DNA of 17,953 nt from assembly GCA_031363085.1 (NCBI GenBank), contig JANLTU010000096.1, positions 1 through 17,953 of the forward strand, in the 5' to 3' direction. Under the pieces are notes generated by a model, which saw only the letters and a program-made list of their open reading frames with translations, was not told where the DNA came from and searched no databases. The position numbers and the translations under genes are program-made. This DNA comes from UBA6921 sp031363085 (GTDB lineage Bacteria > Pseudomonadota > Gammaproteobacteria > SG8-11). Shown here one piece after another: positions 8,400 to 15,523 of the stretch. Numbering within the stretch: position 1 is the stretch's first letter; the number at the start of each line of letters is the position of its first letter.

Positions 8400-9500
8400 T
8401 CAATACATATGGACCGCTACGACATGCGCAAGCCCAGACAGCACCAGCAAATAAAGAAGTGGCACATGCAACATACGCCAGCGTCCGGCGAGCTTTTCAA
8501 ACGCGTGGAATTTACCGATTTTCGCAGCGGCGACAAGATGCCCTCGCAGCAAGTCGCGCTCTTGAGTTAACCGCGCTTTAAGCTCAGTGGTCGACCAACG
8601 CTCCATACGCGCGATATTACTCATAGCATGAGTCAACTCCCGATTGATTCGGCGATAGACTACGCCCGCCTGAATGCGCATGGTGAATATGCGCTTGACG
8701 ATATCCTCAACCCCCCCCGGCGCGCGCAATGCGTGACCGGTAAATTCCTTGATATGCGACTCCACCTGCTGCAATGCAGGCAACTTGCTTTGTAGCACAC
8801 CGTCAGCGATGTGCTTCTGCATTACTTGCAAGTCTTGCTCATGCGTACGCAGGCCGTAGCTTGCACGCGTATAGATATAGCGGCCAATGAAGCCACTAAA
8901 TACCACAATCAGCATAGCAAACAGAGCGACACCACCATTAATGGAACGGATACCGAATGAGGTGTGCAAAATGATCAACACTGGCCCCATGATTCCCAAA
9001 ATAAAATGAAAGTAATACCAATAACGAATATCGCCCATCCGACTCATGGCACGTACACGCTTGCGCAACGCATACACTAAAATGACGAGCATCATGATGC
9101 CGCCGACCAGACCATAGTTGTAGGCCGATTCGGCATCGCCAACAATGGAGTATTGCTCATCCCAACTAAACCACGCTGCGGTAAGCACGAACACAATGAA
9201 ACCGAACGCTGACAATGCAACGCGTGATTCCATTTTCGAGAATTGATCGCTGGCATCAAATACAGACTCTACGCTAGCGTTGCTAGTCGCCGGCTTCTCG
9301 CTACGAGGCGGAGTAGTCGCAGATTTTGCCGGTTTCTCGCCACGAGGAGGCTTCGCTTCTACCTGGGCTGTAGTAGGTGCAGCGACATTCTCATTGGGCG
9401 GTGGTATAGCCTCAAGTACATCGGAATTAGCCGCCTGTACCCGATGAACCTCAGGAATTGTCACGCGAAAAGTCTTTAACTGCTTTAATCGGAGCGCCAC
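8400..9500 (-). CDS. Five-helix membrane cytochrome b with two H-X13-H helices
   Basis: The product has 366 residues. A Pro/Ala/Lys-rich N-terminal tail (1-90) holds a tandem repeat of the PPRxEKPAxS type. Hydrophobic segments lie at about 92-112, 129-146, 161-181, 188-210 and 343-363. Segment 3 carries H165 and H179, and segment 5 carries H345 and H359. Both pairs are 14 residues apart, the spacing with which cytochrome bc1 and ferric-reductase-type proteins hold two stacked b hemes across the membrane (established knowledge). Basic residues after segments 2 and 4 and before segment 5 place the tail and a 130-residue, partly helical loop (211-342) in the cytoplasm and the C-terminus outside. 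It probably moves electrons between a cytoplasmic or quinone donor and the periplasmic hemes; a quinol site cannot be seen. The GTG start is supported by GGAGG eight bases upstream. No family name is claimed. Confidence 0.82.
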   Translation of the reverse strand: MALRLKQLKTFRVTIPEVHRVQAANSDVLEAIPPPNENVAAPTTAQVEAKPPRGEKPAKSATTPPRSEKPATSNASVESVFDASDQFSKMESRVALSAFGFIVFVLTAAWFSWDEQYSIVGDAESAYNYGLVGGIMMLVILVYALRKRVRAMSRMGDIRYWYYFHFILGIMGPVLIILHTSFGIRSINGGVALFAMLIVVFSGFIGRYIYTRASYGLRTHEQDLQVMQKHIADGVLQSKLPALQQVESHIKEFTGHALRAPGGVEDIVKRIFTMRIQAGVVYRRINRELTHAMSNIARMERWSTTELKARLTQERDLLRGHLVAAAKIGKFHAFEKLAGRWRMLHVPLLYLLVLSGLAHVVAVHMY

Positions 9501-9586
9501 GATGTATACCTCCAGTACTACTTTAAATTACTACCTTGAGTTACTCCCTAGTAAATCACTAAGCAATCTCTTCCAAAGTTAGATCG

Positions 9587-10252
9587 CTATTTTATTTTTG
9601 CTAGCTCCTCTTCGATCTGGACACGAGCATTATCGGTGGCAGGGATCTTCTTCAGCGCGGCTTTCCACGTTTTTATCGCCGCATCTCTCTTACCCTGCGC
9701 TATATATATGCGCCCGCGATACAAAGCCGAGACTCCCGCTTGATTGGCATCAGCCTTACTTGGGCCATCCAATAATTTTAATGCCGCGTCCCAGTCTTCC
9801 GACTTAGTACTTTTACTAAGCAAGGATGCGAGCACGATGTTTACACGCGGCGTCTCAACTTTGGTCAAAGCAACTTTACGCAAAATAGCAATGCCTTCAT
9901 CCGCGCGACCAAGCTCCGAATAAGTCTGCGCCAACAACATCTGGTTGTTGACATTAGCCGGATCGGTTTTTACTTTTGCTTCCAAACGCCCAACTAAATC
10001 GGCCAACATCGGCGCAGCTTGACCGGCACTCGCCTTATCTCCACTTACTACTGAAGACGCTTGTGGAGTTATCGTCTGCGGCTCAGTTAAATTACTGTTC
10101 GGCATCACACTCGCAGGCGGAGCGACCGGAGACTCCATCACAGAACTCGCGATTGGTGGCGCTTTCGATGCAGAGTTGTCGTCAGATAGAAATACAAATG
10201 CTGCCACTATGACCAACACGACTACCGCAATGATTGGAGCTAAGGATTTCAT
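9587..10252 (-). CDS. Membrane-anchored periplasmic TPR protein, CcmI/NrfG-like
   Basis: The product has 221 residues. One N-terminal membrane helix (about 3-22, then SDD) acts as an uncleaved anchor. A Pro/Ser/Ala-rich linker (about 25-80) follows, then tetratricopeptide-like helices (about 82-221), including NQMLLAQTYSELGRADEGIA and YRGRIYIAQGKRDAAIKTWK. The last segment resembles the C-terminal TPR domain of CcmI/CycH and NrfG, which hold apocytochrome c for the heme lyase (family knowledge). As first gene of a multiheme operon it may be a dedicated apocytochrome chaperone; this is inference, and TPR similarity alone is weak evidence. ATG 10252 is preferred over a GTG at 10324 because the shorter form begins with the membrane anchor and the longer would start upstream of the predicted transcription start. 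The Shine-Dalgarno is poor (AGGGA, 14 bases away). Confidence 0.8.
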   Translation of the reverse strand: MKSLAPIIAVVVLVIVAAFVFLSDDNSASKAPPIASSVMESPVAPPASVMPNSNLTEPQTITPQASSVVSGDKASAGQAAPMLADLVGRLEAKVKTDPANVNNQMLLAQTYSELGRADEGIAILRKVALTKVETPRVNIVLASLLSKSTKSEDWDAALKLLDGPSKADANQAGVSALYRGRIYIAQGKRDAAIKTWKAALKKIPATDNARVQIEEELAKIK

Positions 10253-10322
10253 ATCTCGTTTAACATTCCCTGAAGGTAAAATGTGTTGACCTTTATAGCT
10301 TACCGCAACTGCGTTTGGAGAC

Positions 10323-10328
10323 ACTCTA
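10323..10328 (-). promoter_or_regulatory. Candidate -10 box of the cytochrome operon
   Basis: On the minus strand this reads TAGAGT (4 of 6 to TATAAT). A transcription start about seven bases on, near 10316, would place the Crp-type site centred at 10358.5 at about -42, the class II activator position. No good -35 box is seen, as expected for an activator-dependent promoter. The predicted leader is about 64 bases to ATG 10252. Confidence 0.35.
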
Positions 10329-10350
10329 ACAACTGGCTTATTGTGTTACG

Positions 10351-10366
10351 TGTGACCCCATTCACA
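10351..10366. promoter_or_regulatory. Crp-type operator, perfect TGTGA-N6-TCACA
   Basis: The sequence reads TGTGACCCCATTCACA, exactly matching both half sites and the six-base spacer of the Crp (cAMP receptor protein/Vfr/Clp) consensus. Its centre is 106 bases upstream of the TPR gene start and about 350 bases upstream of the divergent flavoprotein start. An FNR site would need TTGAT-N4-ATCAA half sites, so a Crp-like factor fits better. Flanks do not extend the symmetry. Confidence 0.6.
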
Positions 10367-10390
10367 ACGCCTTACTTACAACAATCTACG

Positions 10391-10430
10391 CAATGCCCAG
10401 ACGGCACTGTTATAAAACAGCGTGGCATTG
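10391..10430. repeat. Two-tier inverted repeat in the divergent region
   Basis: CAATGCC (10391-10397) pairs with GGCATTG (10424-10430), and inside it CTGTT (10407-10411) pairs with AACAG (10416-10420) around an ATAA loop. It lies upstream of both predicted promoters, so a second operator is possible. Nothing identifies a regulator. Confidence 0.3.
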
Positions 10431-10586
10431 TATCGACAAGCACACTCGGGCACCAGCAAGGTATTTACCTTAGAAATTCAATGAAGATTGCCAAATGAGT
10501 CGGGTGGACCGCATGCAACCCTAATTATTTGAAGCTACTAAATATCACCCGCACTGTTGCACTGTATTTAATCAACGCGACTTGTT

Positions 10587-10615
10587 TTACAATCGCGCGT
10601 TGCTCACTTAATAAT
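10587..10615 (+). promoter_or_regulatory. Candidate sigma-70 promoter of the flavoprotein gene
   Basis: TTACAA (10587-10592) and AATAAT (10610-10615) are separated by 17 bases. They match the -35 and -10 consensus at 4 and 4-5 positions. Transcription would begin near 10622, leaving a leader of about 89 bases to the ATG at 10711. Confidence 0.4.
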
Positions 10616-10710
10616 ACTCAAAGAAAAACGGCGTACAAACCGCAACTCGGTTGAAAACTGCACACATAATGTTTACCCGCACTTAAGTCATCGGGGCAGG
10701 CGCACTGAAT

Positions 10711-12069
10711 ATGGATGGACTACTTCAGTTTCTGAAAGATTTATTCTTTCTTTTGTCGATTAATAGCGCGGAAGACATACCCAAATTATTGGCCTATCTC
10801 GCACCCATTGTTATTACGTGGACTATCTTCCGTCGCATAAAACGCAAGGGTTCGCAGCGCAGCACGGAAAAAATGCAGGCGGCAAATGCAACGGGTGCTG
10901 AGCCTGCGACGCTACATCCCATCATCGACTACAACAAATGTTTGGGTTGCGGCACATGCGTGACCGCATGCCCGGAAGGCGATGTGCTCGGAATGATCAA
11001 TGACAAAGCATTTTTAGTGAACCCAAGTCACTGTATTGGACACGGCGCTTGTAAAGCCGCCTGTCCACAAGATGCTATTACGCTGGTATTCGGCACCGCG
11101 CGGCGCGGCGTAGATATTCCCGTTGTTAACCCCAACTTTGAAACCAATATTCCGGGAATTTTTATCGCCGGAGAATTGGGCGGGATGGGTTTGATCCGTA
11201 ATGCGATCACTCAAGGCCGCCAAGCCATGGAATACGTCATGAAAAAACCGGGCGTGGGCAAAGGCAATGCACTGGACGTTGTGATCGTCGGTGCTGGACC
11301 AGCGGGTTTCGCAGCATCGCTGTGCGCACTGAAAAACCGCCTACGCTTTGTGACCATCGAACAAGATTCACTAGGCGGCACGGTCGCACATTTCCCACGC
11401 GGGAAAATCGTCATGACCGCTCCTGCCGAATTGCCAATCTACGGCAAGGTGAATTTTCGCGAGACCACTAAAGAAACCATCATGGCTCTCTGGCAAGATG
11501 TCGCGAAAAAAACCGGCGTACGCATTAATTACCAGGAACGCATGGAGAACATTACAAAAACCGACGATGGTTTTATTCTTGAAACCAACAAACACCGCTA
11601 TCTCACCAGAAACGTATTGCTCTCCATTGGCCGGCGCGGTACACCGCGAACCCTAGACGTCCCCGGCGAAGATCTCCCAAAGGTCACCTATAGTTTGACT
11701 GACCCTGAACAATATCGAAATCAACACGTGCTGGTCGTGGGCGGTGGGAACAGCGCACTGGAAGCGGCAAACAGCATTGCCGACGAACCCGGATCAAGCG
11801 TCATCCTGTCGTACCGCGGCAAGGCGTATTCGCGCGCTGCCGACAAAAATATCCATAAAATCACCGAGCATGCAGCGGCCGGGCGGGTAAAAGTTTTACT
11901 TGAATCAGAAATCCAAGCCATCAAACCCGACAGCGTCGAGATCATTCACAGCGGCAAAGTGGAGCACTTCAAAAACGACGCGGTAATTATCTGCGCTGGC
12001 GGTGTATTGCCAACACCCATGCTAAAAAAATTCGGGATTGAAGTAGAAACCAAGTTTGGGACCGTGTGA
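10711..12069 (+). CDS. Membrane-tethered ferredoxin/FAD oxidoreductase with permuted flavoprotein fold
   Basis: The product has 452 residues. A hydrophobic segment (about 24-40) followed by RRIKRK anchors the protein with the rest in the cytoplasm. A ferredoxin-like domain has C77, C80, C83 and C87-Pro (a full 4Fe-4S set), then C108, H111, C114 and C118-Pro, where His stands in the second Cys position. Residues 123-176 hold NIPGIFIAGELGGMG, which resembles the C-terminal FAD-contacting segment of thioredoxin-reductase-like flavoproteins. The N-terminal GxGxxG (VIVGAGPAGFAAS, 190-203) comes only after it. Then follow DVPGED (316-321), the NAD(P)-binding VLVVGGGNSALEAA (340-353) and AVIICAGGVLPTPMLKK (424-440), and the protein ends there. 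No CXXC redox disulfide is visible, so it is not a thioredoxin reductase. Likely role: electron transfer between NAD(P)H and FeS clusters near the membrane, perhaps serving the divergent cytochrome b. The Shine-Dalgarno is weak. Confidence 0.85.
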   Translation: MDGLLQFLKDLFFLLSINSAEDIPKLLAYLAPIVITWTIFRRIKRKGSQRSTEKMQAANATGAEPATLHPIIDYNKCLGCGTCVTACPEGDVLGMINDKAFLVNPSHCIGHGACKAACPQDAITLVFGTARRGVDIPVVNPNFETNIPGIFIAGELGGMGLIRNAITQGRQAMEYVMKKPGVGKGNALDVVIVGAGPAGFAASLCALKNRLRFVTIEQDSLGGTVAHFPRGKIVMTAPAELPIYGKVNFRETTKETIMALWQDVAKKTGVRINYQERMENITKTDDGFILETNKHRYLTRNVLLSIGRRGTPRTLDVPGEDLPKVTYSLTDPEQYRNQHVLVVGGGNSALEAANSIADEPGSSVILSYRGKAYSRAADKNIHKITEHAAAGRVKVLLESEIQAIKPDSVEIIHSGKVEHFKNDAVIICAGGVLPTPMLKKFGIEVETKFGTV

Positions 12070-12092
12070 CCATCGACTAAGATGACCGACCC

Positions 12093-13736
12093 TCAAACCA
12101 CGGCGGGTCGACTGCGCGCCTTTTTCTTGCCTTCTGCCATACGCCGCTTTTCTTTCGCCACAACCCATAAAAATGCCGAAATTGGCAACAACGCAACCAA
12201 CGCGAAAATTAAATATTTAACCCAAGGTTGCGCAAACAGAGCGGACACTTGGCGTTGAATACCCGACGATGCCGGCGCGTCTGTCGCTGGCTTAGCGTTG
12301 TCAGTCGATGCAGCACCTTCAGTTACTCGGTCGCTCGTTGCCTTGCTTGCTGCAACCCTCTGGGTGCTGGGCACAGACGACAGTGAAGCCACATTAAACC
12401 CAACAGCGGCCGCCGCTTGATAATATTTTTTCGCATCATTGATATCGGCACGCACACCACGACCCAGCTCGTATAAATTACCTACTTGTCGTAACGCCAA
12501 GCCATTTTTTTCCTGACCAAAGCGCGTCAACCACCACACCGCCATGGACTGTTGCTCGATCACCGCTGCCCCTTCGAGCACACGTTTTGCAGCGACATGT
12601 CCCTGCTGCGCAGCAGATTTAATAAGGGACTGCGCCAAAATTTCATTGCGGTCTACACCGATAGCGTAATAGTTGAGCATAGCAAAATAATACTGGGCTT
12701 CCGCATAGTCCTGCTCGGCAGCACTGCGGCACCAGCGCACCGCTTCCTTCATATCGACCGACGTCTCGATACCCAGCTCATAATGCTTCGCCAATTGAAA
12801 TTGCGCAGCCGCTGAACCACGTTCAGCGTTGTGTTGGTACCACTTGATGGTGCGTCGACCCTGCGCATCCAAACCAAATTCAACGCCGGCGTCCTGCTCC
12901 AACGCCGACTTGATCCCTTTACCTTTTTCGAGCTTTGCGTCGCGCGTCGCACGCTCACTCTCTTGCGCTGCAAATGCTTCTTGCACGCTGGCATTCAGAA
13001 ACGCCAGCGCTTTTTTTTCATCCTTGGCGGAGAAGCCGAGCAATTTATCGGCGATTTCAGATTTATTCAGCGGGAGTTGTGGACCGGTGCCTAACAATAG
13101 CTCGTTCACCCCGGCGGCAAGTTTGTTGCCGCGTTCACCCGCAGCACGCAGCAGCTTGGCGGCCTGAATTTCACTTTGCTTTACGCCCGCGCCGGCTAGA
13201 TACAGCAAGCCTAGACGCATTTGCGCCAGCACATGCTTTTTTTCTGCGGCGGATTCGTACCAGTGCGCGGCCTTCCCATTATCTTTCGGAACACTGAAGC
13301 CGGTTTCGTACATAAACGCCAAATTGTATTGCGCTTCGGGATCACCTTGCTCGGCAAGATCCAGATACCACTTGATCGCCACGGTCTCACTGCTGTCGCG
13401 GGCGGGTTTGCCTTCCAAGGCTTCAAGACGGCGTCGTGCGCGTACGTGCCCCTGAGCCGCTGCATTACGAAACCATTTTTTTGCTTCTTCCAGATTTTTT
13501 GCGATGCCTTGCCCATTCTCATACAACGTACCGAGCCGGTATTGCGCTTCAACCTGGCCTTTTTCCGCCCATGGACGCAGCCACTGCGCCGCGTCCTGAT
13601 ATTCTTTAAAATCGTAAGCCTCAACCGCTTTTTCAAGCGACTCGGCACGCACCGGCAGCGATAACACCGCGCCACACAACCACGCGCACACGAGCAGTGC
13701 AAGCATGGATCTCAAACGGATTGGGGTTTTACTCAT
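12093..13736 (-). CDS. Sel1-repeat protein, exported, with C-terminal membrane anchor
   Basis: Counting from ATG 13736 the product has 547 residues. An N-terminal signal sequence (about 1-31, ending LPVRA) precedes two blocks of Sel1-like repeats. Block one (about 40-200) has units such as AQYRLGTLYENGQGIAKNLE and AQYNLAFMYETGFSVPKD. Block two (about 295-440) has AQFQLAKHYELG and RQVGNLYELGRGVRADIND. Between them lies a Lys/Glu/Ala-rich helical stretch without clear repeats. A Ser/Thr/Ala linker (about 445-490) leads to a membrane helix (about 506-527) and a basic tail, placing the repeats in the periplasm. Sel1 repeats mediate protein-protein contacts; no catalytic domain is seen. The start is uncertain: GTG 13742 has AAGG eight bases upstream, and a TTG exists at 13757. 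It converges on the flavoprotein gene with a 23-base gap. A role in assembling the cytochromes is possible but unsupported. Confidence 0.82.
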   Translation of the reverse strand: MSKTPIRLRSMLALLVCAWLCGAVLSLPVRAESLEKAVEAYDFKEYQDAAQWLRPWAEKGQVEAQYRLGTLYENGQGIAKNLEEAKKWFRNAAAQGHVRARRRLEALEGKPARDSSETVAIKWYLDLAEQGDPEAQYNLAFMYETGFSVPKDNGKAAHWYESAAEKKHVLAQMRLGLLYLAGAGVKQSEIQAAKLLRAAGERGNKLAAGVNELLLGTGPQLPLNKSEIADKLLGFSAKDEKKALAFLNASVQEAFAAQESERATRDAKLEKGKGIKSALEQDAGVEFGLDAQGRRTIKWYQHNAERGSAAAQFQLAKHYELGIETSVDMKEAVRWCRSAAEQDYAEAQYYFAMLNYYAIGVDRNEILAQSLIKSAAQQGHVAAKRVLEGAAVIEQQSMAVWWLTRFGQEKNGLALRQVGNLYELGRGVRADINDAKKYYQAAAAVGFNVASLSSVPSTQRVAASKATSDRVTEGAASTDNAKPATDAPASSGIQRQVSALFAQPWVKYLIFALVALLPISAFLWVVAKEKRRMAEGKKKARSRPAVV

Positions 13737-13812
13737 CGGCACGCGCAATACCTTCAAATACGAAATTTAATCCAATATTTTATATCGCACCTTCCTGGCA
13801 TCGGCACGAACC

Positions 13813-13841
13813 CGTGAACTCTTAAACCAGCATGCTACAAT
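13813..13841 (+). promoter_or_regulatory. Candidate promoter of the ankyrin gene
   Basis: GTGAAC (13813-13818) and TACAAT (13836-13841, 5 of 6 to the -10 consensus) are spaced by 17 bases. The predicted start near 13848 leaves almost no leader for the ATG at 13854 but about 54 bases for the ATG at 13902, favouring the later start. Confidence 0.35.
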
Positions 13842-13901
13842 CAGCAGCGAAAAATGCTTGTGCATTCTAAACGATTCAATCAGCGTAATGTTACCAATCC
13901 G

Positions 13902-14984
13902 ATGTTGAACCTTATCATTGTCTTGTCGCTGATTTTGCTGAGCCTAAACGGCAGTACCGCCGCCGCTACGCCATCGCCGAGCGATGTCAAACCGTTTTAT
14001 CAGTGGACGCCGTTGATCACCGCTGCATTCAACGGCAATAAAGATGCCGTGCGCACACAACTGAGCAAGGGAGCGGTTGTTGACAGTGCCGATGAAGAAG
14101 GCCGCACGGCATTGATGTATGCCGCATCGAAAGGGCACGCAACCATTATCGCCATCCTGCTCGATGCCGGCGCACAAGTTGATCGCGCTGACGTTGCGGG
14201 GGATACCGCTCTGCATATAGCCACGCGACGCGGCTATGTCAATGCCGCTCAAATGCTGCTTTCCCGTCGCGCCCAAATCGATGTGCGTAACAAACAACAA
14301 CTAACCCCGTTGATGATTGCAGCAACGCAAGGGCAACGCGATACCGTGCAACTACTCTTACGCGAACATGCCGATGCCGACGCCGTCGACAAGACTGGTG
14401 AAACGCCCCTCATGAAGGCAGCCAACGAAGGCAATCTGGGCGTGGTCACCCTCCTTGCAAACGTCAAGGCCGACAACAATCGCCGCGACAAACAAGGACG
14501 CACCGCGCTGTGGTATGCCGCCTCGCGCGGCAATCTCGATGCGATAAAGCTGTTGCTAAGCAACAATGCCGATCCCGCCATCAAGGACGAACAGGGGCTC
14601 ACACCGCTGATGCGTGCGTCAGTCAACGGTCATGCCGCTGTGGTCGAGGCATTGATCAAGCGAGGTATCGATCTGGACGCACGCAGCAACACGGGTAATA
14701 CCGCTGTGTTTTTTGCGACCACGCGCGGGCACATCAGCCTAGTGCAGTTACTGGTCAATAAAGGCGCCGATATTAACGCGGTAAACGAATTCGGCACCAC
14801 GCCGCTGATGGCGGCCGCCGAAAAAGGCTACAACGACATGGTAAAGTCACTGTTGAGTGCGGGTGCCAAAATTGCGGTAAAAAACAAAAACGGGCTGACC
14901 GCACTGGACCTCGCCAAGATCAACGGCCACGAGGAAGTAATTAAAGCCTTGGGGACCACGTCCGGATTAAAACTGTTCCGCTAA
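13902..14984 (+). CDS. Exported ankyrin-repeat protein
   Basis: From ATG 13902 the product has 360 residues. A hydrophobic signal sequence (about 1-22, ending STAAA) precedes ten ankyrin repeats of about 33 residues that fill the rest of the protein. Each opens with a G-x-T-A/P-L motif, for example GRTALMYAASKGH, GETPLMKAANEGN and GTTPLMAAAEKGY, and carries the usual LLL-x(2)-GA loop. There is no other domain, so a binding or scaffold role in the periplasm is likely; the ligand is unknown. An ATG at 13854 would add 16 polar residues before the signal sequence and spoil it. It is divergent from the Sel1-repeat gene with 165 bases between starts. Two exported repeat-scaffold genes back to back suggest a shared process, but this is weak inference. 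Confidence 0.88.
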   Translation: MLNLIIVLSLILLSLNGSTAAATPSPSDVKPFYQWTPLITAAFNGNKDAVRTQLSKGAVVDSADEEGRTALMYAASKGHATIIAILLDAGAQVDRADVAGDTALHIATRRGYVNAAQMLLSRRAQIDVRNKQQLTPLMIAATQGQRDTVQLLLREHADADAVDKTGETPLMKAANEGNLGVVTLLANVKADNNRRDKQGRTALWYAASRGNLDAIKLLLSNNADPAIKDEQGLTPLMRASVNGHAAVVEALIKRGIDLDARSNTGNTAVFFATTRGHISLVQLLVNKGADINAVNEFGTTPLMAAAEKGYNDMVKSLLSAGAKIAVKNKNGLTALDLAKINGHEEVIKALGTTSGLKLFR

Positions 14985-14993
14985 TACCAAATA

Positions 14994-15021
14994 GAACCGC
15001 GCGCCGAGCGACGCGCGGTTC
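14994..15021. terminator. GC-rich stem-loop between convergent ankyrin and ssb genes
   Basis: GAACCGCGCG (14994-15003) and CGCGCGGTTC (15012-15021) form a perfect 10-bp stem with an eight-base loop. It lies ten bases after the ankyrin stop and eight before the ssb stop. T-runs are weak on both sides (TATTTGGTATT on the minus strand), so it may be a modest bidirectional terminator. Confidence 0.6.
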
Positions 15022-15028
15022 CTGATCA

Positions 15029-15493
15029 TTAAAACGGGATATCGTCATCGAATTGATCCACAGGCTTGGCACCTGCTCCTGCCGATGAACGTGTTTGGCT
15101 GGGCGGGCTGGGCGCCGATGAGCGCGAGTTCTCACTCGTAGGCACACCGGCCCCGGCGCGCGACCCCAGCATCTGCATTTCGCTGACAATGATCTTGGTG
15201 GTGTAGCGATCCTTGCCTTCCTTGTCCTGCCATTTTTCGGTACGGATGCTGCCTTCCACGTAAATCTGCGAGCCCTTTTTCAAATATTCACCGGCGATCT
15301 CAGCGACCTTGCCGTAAAATGTCAAGTTATGCCACTCAGTGCGTTCCTGCGTCTCGCCCGATTGCTTGTCCTTCCATGACTCGCTGGTCGCAAGCGTCGT
15401 GTTCGCCACCGCACCGCCGCTTGGCATGTACCGCACTTCGGGATCTTTGCCGAGATTACCGACCAAAATGACTTTGTTTACCCCACGCGCCAT
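15029..15493 (-). CDS. ssb: Single-stranded DNA-binding protein
   Basis: The product has 154 residues, close to the usual 150-180. The N-terminal OB fold begins MARGVNKVILVGNLGKDPEV and contains ERTEWHNLTFYGKVAEIAGEYLKKGS and YVEGS, all typical of bacterial Ssb (about 1-110). A flexible Ser/Pro/Gly linker follows, then the acidic tip DDDIPF, which recruits replication and repair partners. It binds ssDNA as a tetramer in replication, recombination and repair. The start has a strong GAGGAGGTG ribosome site. It lies 30 bases downstream of the MFS gene, probably in one transcript. Confidence 0.98.
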   Translation of the reverse strand: MARGVNKVILVGNLGKDPEVRYMPSGGAVANTTLATSESWKDKQSGETQERTEWHNLTFYGKVAEIAGEYLKKGSQIYVEGSIRTEKWQDKEGKDRYTTKIIVSEMQMLGSRAGAGVPTSENSRSSAPSPPSQTRSSAGAGAKPVDQFDDDIPF

Positions 15494-15523
15494 GACACAC
15501 CTCCTCTGCAGTAAACTTTAAAC

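Larger units (their letters stand above)
10253..10710. other. Divergent regulatory region between cytochrome operon and flavoprotein gene
   Basis: These 458 bases separate two divergent starts and hold no convincing gene. They contain a Crp-type palindrome, a candidate promoter for each direction and an imperfect inverted repeat, each listed separately. The shared region suggests coordinated control of the flavoprotein and the cytochromes. Confidence 0.6.

Noticed and set aside
10253..10324. GTG start at 10324 adding 24 residues to the TPR protein
   Set aside because: It would bury the membrane anchor behind a polar stretch and lies upstream of the predicted transcription start.
12829..13167. 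Plus-strand open frames opposite the Sel1-repeat gene
   Set aside because: The minus frame has a signal sequence, Sel1 repeats and a membrane anchor. The opposite frames show none of these and are low-complexity Arg/Ser/Ala.
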